Source of the DNA: Ambrosia x helenae | Lineage: Eukaryota > Streptophyta > Magnoliopsida > Asterales > Asteraceae | Direction of reading: 5' to 3' | Length of the DNA stretch: 64,000 nucleotides | NCBI GenBank assembly: GCA_030844895.1 | Contig: CM061233.1 | Coordinates: 48,761,937 to 48,825,936 of the forward strand | Shown: one piece after another, positions 59,139 to 64,000 of the stretch | Numbering within the stretch: the stretch's first letter is position 1 | Layout of the letters: each line of letters begins with the position of its first letter | Notes under the pieces: model-generated | Told to the model about the DNA's origin: nothing | What the model saw: the letters and a program-made list of their open reading frames with translations, nothing else | Databases searched by the model: none | Program-made: the position numbers and the translations under genes

Positions 59139-59650
59139 AGTTCAAGTCATCCGTTACATTAGTATCCTTGAACAGGGCGGGATGTTTGCAACTCACACGA
59201 TTACCCCTTTTCTTCGTGAACTCCAGTTCACGCTTAGCGTCCTAACGAACACAATGTCATGAGTCGGCTACGGCCGAGCTCTTGGGTATCGCAATCCGGC
59301 ACAAATATCGGTTTTCCCGAAATAGTAGAGCTTTGCGTCAACCTGAATCCTGTCGGTTGAGGAATTGACAATGCTTCCTCAAGCCAGAACTGCGGGATTC
59401 GTCGAGAGTCCCACTAAGCTCTTGCGATAGTTCGAGCTTGTTCGTTGCAAGGCCAATTTTAACTGACATATCCGAGTCACTGGAGTACTAAGCGAAGTCA
59501 CTCCCTCACCGTTTTCGTGCTTAACAACACCCTTTCAGAGTATAACACTCAACAAAGTCCTATACCGATTTGAAGTTCCTAAGGCTAACTCCTTGTTAGT
59601 ACAACTTCCCGATCGGTTTGGCCACTTATTCAAGCAGATTTGAATCTACC
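59139..59650 (-). pseudogene. Decayed chromodomain and GPY/F region of E
   Basis: Read on the minus strand, 59161-59250 still shows a chromodomain outline (VR-stop-DAKRELEFT, then KHPALF), matching VRWNSNRGPEYTWERE and YPHLF of element A in order and spacing, but with an in-frame stop and many changes. Further on, 59500-59640 lines up with the GPY/F region of A with roughly half the bases kept by eye. It is a chromovirus pol end that has long lost coding function. Confidence 0.55.
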
Positions 59651-62089
59651 AGATTCGTTGGTCATCTCTTGAACTCAAGCCAGATCATGTGTATATTCTC
59701 TATCTGTCATTCAATGTACTAGAGACGTACACATATGCACTCCAGAGGACTTCGAGCAGTGCACCCCGAACACTAGGGTGTTAATTCCTATCACATAGGA
59801 AATTCTGGCGATGAGGTACACGAGTTTGATTTGTCACCGACACTAATCGTATCACACAGGACACTTCCGTCCAGGACAATAATTCATTCGTTCGAGAATG
59901 GTAATCCATACTCATCTCAAATTGAGTATCCCAGACTAGCGTTCAAAGTTTGGCACACCCTGGGGCAGTATAACTACTAAAATCCAATGTTATGAACGTT
60001 GGCATCTAGTGTCTAGCCACGACCCTCCAAGAGTATAGGTGGCTATCCGTATGCCTCATATTATAACTACAAACGAGTAGGGGAATGAGAAGGTTCCAAA
60101 CAGCAATCGATCATTACCTGTGTCCCATCACACTCCACCGGACACTTCAGGCGACAAGACCATTAGGTTTGCTCGTTCGAATTCCACTAATCGGGTGATC
60201 TTACCAGATCACAACGCAGTCGACATTCTCGAGGATGCTCTAGGTTGTTTATAGTAGCGGATGGTAATCCTGTGTCCTCACATGGACCGAAATCCACTAT
60301 ACACCAACATATAACCTTTTCGTATGAGCGATTGTGGTTAGCGTTACTAGGACGCCTAATATGGACTGATGGAGGTCGAAAATTTTTGCGTCACTTTCAC
60401 CCCTCAGTTCCCCAGACAGTAGACGATGTATATTCAACATACGGCCGTACAATTCCACAATACACGAGAATTTAAGCCGACTAAAACACAATTGTCTAGA
60501 GGCTCGCATCACCTCATCACATTGGTCAACATAAGGATGATGTATATGAATCATCATAATATGGTTGCCGTAACAAACAGAGGATAGGGTCTCGACAACA
60601 TCTCAACACGTTGGCTTTCCTCGAGACGGTAAGCAGAGCATTGGTAACTACCCAAAACAAGGGTACCCAGTGCTTGTCCTGCTATATGTGCCTCACGAGC
60701 ACTGGTGTCCTATCGTTATTAGCAACCTAGTAAGTCAATTCTGAACAACACAGGACACTTTCCCTCGAATTTACTATCCGATCCTATGCAGTGATCTGAG
60801 TGAAAGGAGTCCTAAAACTGGAATTCCTCACTCGCCGAATATTCCATCTTTCGGGATCTTTCGAGGTAAGAGGTGAAATTGAGTCATAGATGAATGCATC
60901 TGGCATAGATCTCACGTTTGGGCTTGACGGCTTCATGCGCCAAATTCGTTACTTAAAACAACAAACGACCGAGATCGCCCTACAAGAAGTAGTCTTGAGC
61001 CTTCCAATAAGGCATCCCATTCAACGACTCAGGTAGTCACACGCATGGGTGCAACATGTAAGCTTTCGAGCTCATCTTGGTTAGTCAGGTACTAAACGCA
61101 CTGACCTGGCAGCTCATATTACTTTGGTGTCTCCAACAGTGCCTGTCAATGACAGGGGATTTTGCTCTAGCGCGAGCAATGCTACTGAAAAATAACTGGG
61201 AACACCCGTATCGACCCAAGGTCGAAAGGGTTCCACTATCCCAAGAATCTACGCACGACACCAAGACAAGATAGACCTACTATCAGAAGAATAGCAACAT
61301 TTCCCAAACGGTTGAATCGATCATCCATCTCAACACGGTAGGGTAGTACCCTTATAGAGTAGACAATGTTACACGCCCTTCTAGACTCAGGGTTTCATAA
61401 GACCTCTGAATCATGTACCAGGGACTCCACCAATGCACACGCTGTGGGTGGGTCCACACTGTTATTCCTGTAGTCATCAGCATGACACGTTGGCAGGTAT
61501 GATGTTAAACAATCCACTGGGATGAGCAATAATAAATTGAGTCTTTCAACTCTTACTAGCCCAAAGGTATGGGTCATAATATCGCTCACATTTACTCGAT
61601 ACCTTCAAGTTCGAGATGTACTCGAAATCCCTTATCACGAAGACGAGCCTCACCCCGTCGTGTGTGGATCATGGGATTTCCTTTCGACATGATTCGAGAG
61701 TGGTTAGTCGACCGAAATGCACGTAAAAGGTTAAGACTGGACATGGCGTCACTGATGCCTTAGATTTTGAAGAGGTAATGCTCACGAAACTCGCGGGCAT
61801 ATAAAGAGGTTGACACATGATTCGGTCAATTACTGAAACTACCACGAGATTCGAACTTTAGGGAGGTACATGTGCTAACACGAGGACTAGAGTGTCTTAG
61901 TATGACTACTGGAAAGTCCGTTAGACACCCGGATTCCCACATTATCGATGGCGTCACTACACAACCATTCAGCAACATAACAACGGTTACGTGGGTTTGG
62001 GGTAGTGTCTTTATTCCGAGGGAACCAAGAGTGAATCAAACGACAAGTTATCACATCATCAAGTCAATCCAACAATTGTAGCAATACGT
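59651..62089 (-). other. Internal region of E, decayed
   Basis: About 2.4 kb without any frame over 90 codons and without a protease, RT or integrase motif I can point to. By position it should be the pol of E, but I cannot prove similarity by eye. Nothing else is visible. Confidence 0.35.
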
Positions 62090-62420
62090 TCACGGTGCAA
62101 TACGATAGTAGAAATAACATGACATGACAACAACACATCCACGGACACATCAACAAGGGAACACCGCACAGGAACAACACGACGACAAAGAAGCATGACA
62201 ACAAGGCAACACCGCAACATGGACCGCATGACACAGAGAAATACGACAACAAGGCTACACCACTGCAGGAGCAGCACAACAACAGGAATGCACCGTCGAC
62301 AGTGAAACGCAACCGCATGGATATGCAGTCGGCAAAACTGTGCAACTACAAGAATGCACAATCGTTGGGGGTAACACCACAATATGAATTCACGACAGCA
62401 GAACGACACGCAACCTAGCG
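62090..62420. repeat. Low-complexity ACA/CAAC-rich stretch
   Basis: An irregular run of ACAACA, CGACA and ACACCGCA units over about 330 bases. It gives cysteine- and valine-rich chance frames on the minus strand. Confidence 0.6.
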
Positions 62421-62426
62421 AGTCCA

Positions 62427-63571
62427 CTATACATAACTACAAGAAGCTCTATTACGGTGAGCACGCACCCCGGTGCGCTTCAGCTCACTTATGGTGATAG
62501 AATCCTTATTCATATCCTCAGCCACAAACCTATACTCCATAGGCTCATTAGTAGGAACGATTGGATCACCAAAGGCATCCGTCATCACAACAGAGATGGG
62601 AACAATGGGTTCCACATAATTTAGTAGACTTATCAGGCCGACATCGTCCTTAGGGAGAACGACTGTATGCTCGATATAAGTCACTCGAATAATAGCAACT
62701 GTATCATTGACAGGCTCATCCATACCTGAGAACCATCGCCAACATTAGTCTTGGCAGGAGCCAGGGGATGATAACGAGTGGTTCAACGAAAACCTCAAAG
62801 AGAATGGAGTTAACAGGAACGAACTCCATCGTGACACAACCATGGTCATAGCGGCTTGGCAAGGGTCTTATAGACGTCTATGTCAATGACAGTGATCTTA
62901 GTAGGAGCCTTCGAAACAACAACAACATCAAACTTGACAAGAGCCATAGAAACATCCTTAACACGCTCAGTATGAGCTACACTCTCAGCAACGATGACAT
63001 GATTCGCTTGGGCCATAGAACAACGATGGCAGCAACAACAGCAGGCTCAGCAGAAACCTTAGACCCGTCGTAGCTATTAGATGTGTGGTAAATAGTATCC
63101 ATAGGGCCTAGAAACCAACCAACATCTTTTCCAGTATCAAAACATTGGTCACGACAAGAATAGTAGAGGTAGAAGGATCATGATTTATCGAGACACCACG
63201 ATAAAATAAAACGATACAGACTCTGGCAATTCAACCGAGTCATCCTTCTCATTAGGGTCCTCTTGCATGTTATTTTGGTCCTAACACCGATAGTCATCAA
63301 CTGAAATGCCTCTCCGTTACCTAAGCAAGGCCAGTAAACTTTTCCTTCATGACAGGCCACACATGGAGAGTATCGAAATATGACAAGAGATTAGACAAGT
63401 CACATTGTCCATGACGAATGGATCTCGCAACCTTAGTTTATAAAACACCGTGACAAAGGGACGCAACGTCTCAATATCTATGGGGATTGATGGAAAACAC
63501 TTCGCATCAATTGCCACCCCAAATAAACAACCAGTCTCGTCGTCCTGACGAGGGTAGCGGACGTTCAACAT
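62427..63571 (-). pseudogene. Unrecognised decayed reading frame in E
   Basis: Two fair frames on the minus strand, 63347-63571 (74 codons, start MLNVRYPRQDD) and 62427-62723 (98 codons, start MDEPVNDTV), with linking sequence that reads sensibly in changing frames (for example HVWPVMKEKFTG near 63345 and SKAPTKITVIDIDVYKT near 62900). This looks like one old gene with several frameshifts, rich in valine and acidic residues. I do not recognise it and see no enzyme motif. It may be part of the Gag or an extra gene of E, or captured host sequence. Confidence 0.3.
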
Positions 63572-64000
63572 TGCAACATGAGCAATGGAATTGCCGTCCC
63601 ATGGGTAAGTTTAGTTGACAGAATAACATGACCACTTCCAGTAGTCCGTTATTTGATTTTCGAGGGGAATTTCAATGTCAGCCAGAGCGTTCCGTGACAC
63701 TTGACAATTACGAGTCACACGCTTTACGATTTCGGCTCCCGAAATGTGGTTTCACTCCCCGAGTATTATGACGGATTCAGACGCAAAACGCACGTCGTGA
63801 TCCTATATTCAATATATATGTATGTCTCCATATATATTAACTGACTTGGGTAAAATTATCTCCGACTCGACTCACTTTACCATATAACTACTTTCCCATT
63901 AAGTAGTCATACTAGGATCTTGTCAGTCGAGATTTCATTTTTCCCGTAATCGACTCGACTCACCTTTCCATATATTTATTTTCCCATTAAATAAATATAC
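63572..64000. other. Right end of the window, no gene seen
   Basis: About 430 bases. The last 160 contain two copies of an ATATAT-rich piece with CGACTCGACTCAC(C/T)TT (63867-63891 and 63951-63970 regions). I see no LTR border. Confidence 0.4.

Noticed and set aside
62059..62427. Cysteine-rich frame of 122 codons on the minus strand
   Set aside because: It comes from a low-complexity ACA-rich stretch and overlaps another cysteine-rich frame in a different register, so the pattern is compositional.

Overview
The window is repeat-dominated plant nuclear DNA, probably from a eudicot. An Asteraceae source is my guess from the general look of the retroelement proteins; nothing here proves it. Almost every base belongs to a nested stack of transposable elements: long-LTR Ty3/gypsy chromoviruses of the Tekay type, a Sirevirus-like Ty1/copia element, a hAT-type DNA element and a Helitron. 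The only host-like gene is a multi-exon replication protein A 70-kDa subunit (RPA1-like) gene at 34.4-37.0 kb. There is one 100-N scaffold gap (10917-11016).

Layout. 1-29137: three copies (A, B, C) of one minus-strand gypsy family with LTRs of about 2.6-2.7 kb. A appears inserted in the 3' LTR of B, and B in the gag of C, while a short non-autonomous element D (13110-20229, 5-bp duplication GTAGG) sits in the pol of B. 29138-37791: AT-rich DNA with a set of phase-1 mini-exons (29.3-29.9 kb), a hAT-type element (32243-33941, 8-bp duplication CTAAGCAG) that itself carries a Helitron (about 32550-33617), and the RPA1-like gene on the minus strand. 37792-55580: a plus-strand gypsy element F, whose 5' LTR is split by an 11.5-kb Sirevirus-like element (38065-49609, duplication TGACT) and by a solo LTR (50093-52861, duplication AAAAC). 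F is cut in its gag by element E (3.5-kb LTR at 55581-59102, then a badly decayed internal region to the window end).

How the parts relate. A, B, C and F share the primer-binding site for initiator Met-tRNA and an RGG-rich Gag start. A, D and E share an internal hairpin next to the polypurine tract whose stem sequence changes while pairing is kept; B keeps A's version. A, B and C all carry an 82-nt sequence in gag with the properties of a spliceosomal intron. D and E look like passengers whose coding capacity was lost or had decayed but whose cis signals remain. The Sirevirus-like element has an intact 1103-codon pol and a long extra reading frame between pol and the 3' LTR. The RPA1-like gene and the neighbouring mini-exons could be parts of an older autonomous Helitron split by element C; that link is inference.

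The strongest leads are the gag intron, the co-varying hairpin, the tRNA-like Pol III modules in the LTRs of D, and the RPA plus mini-exon region.
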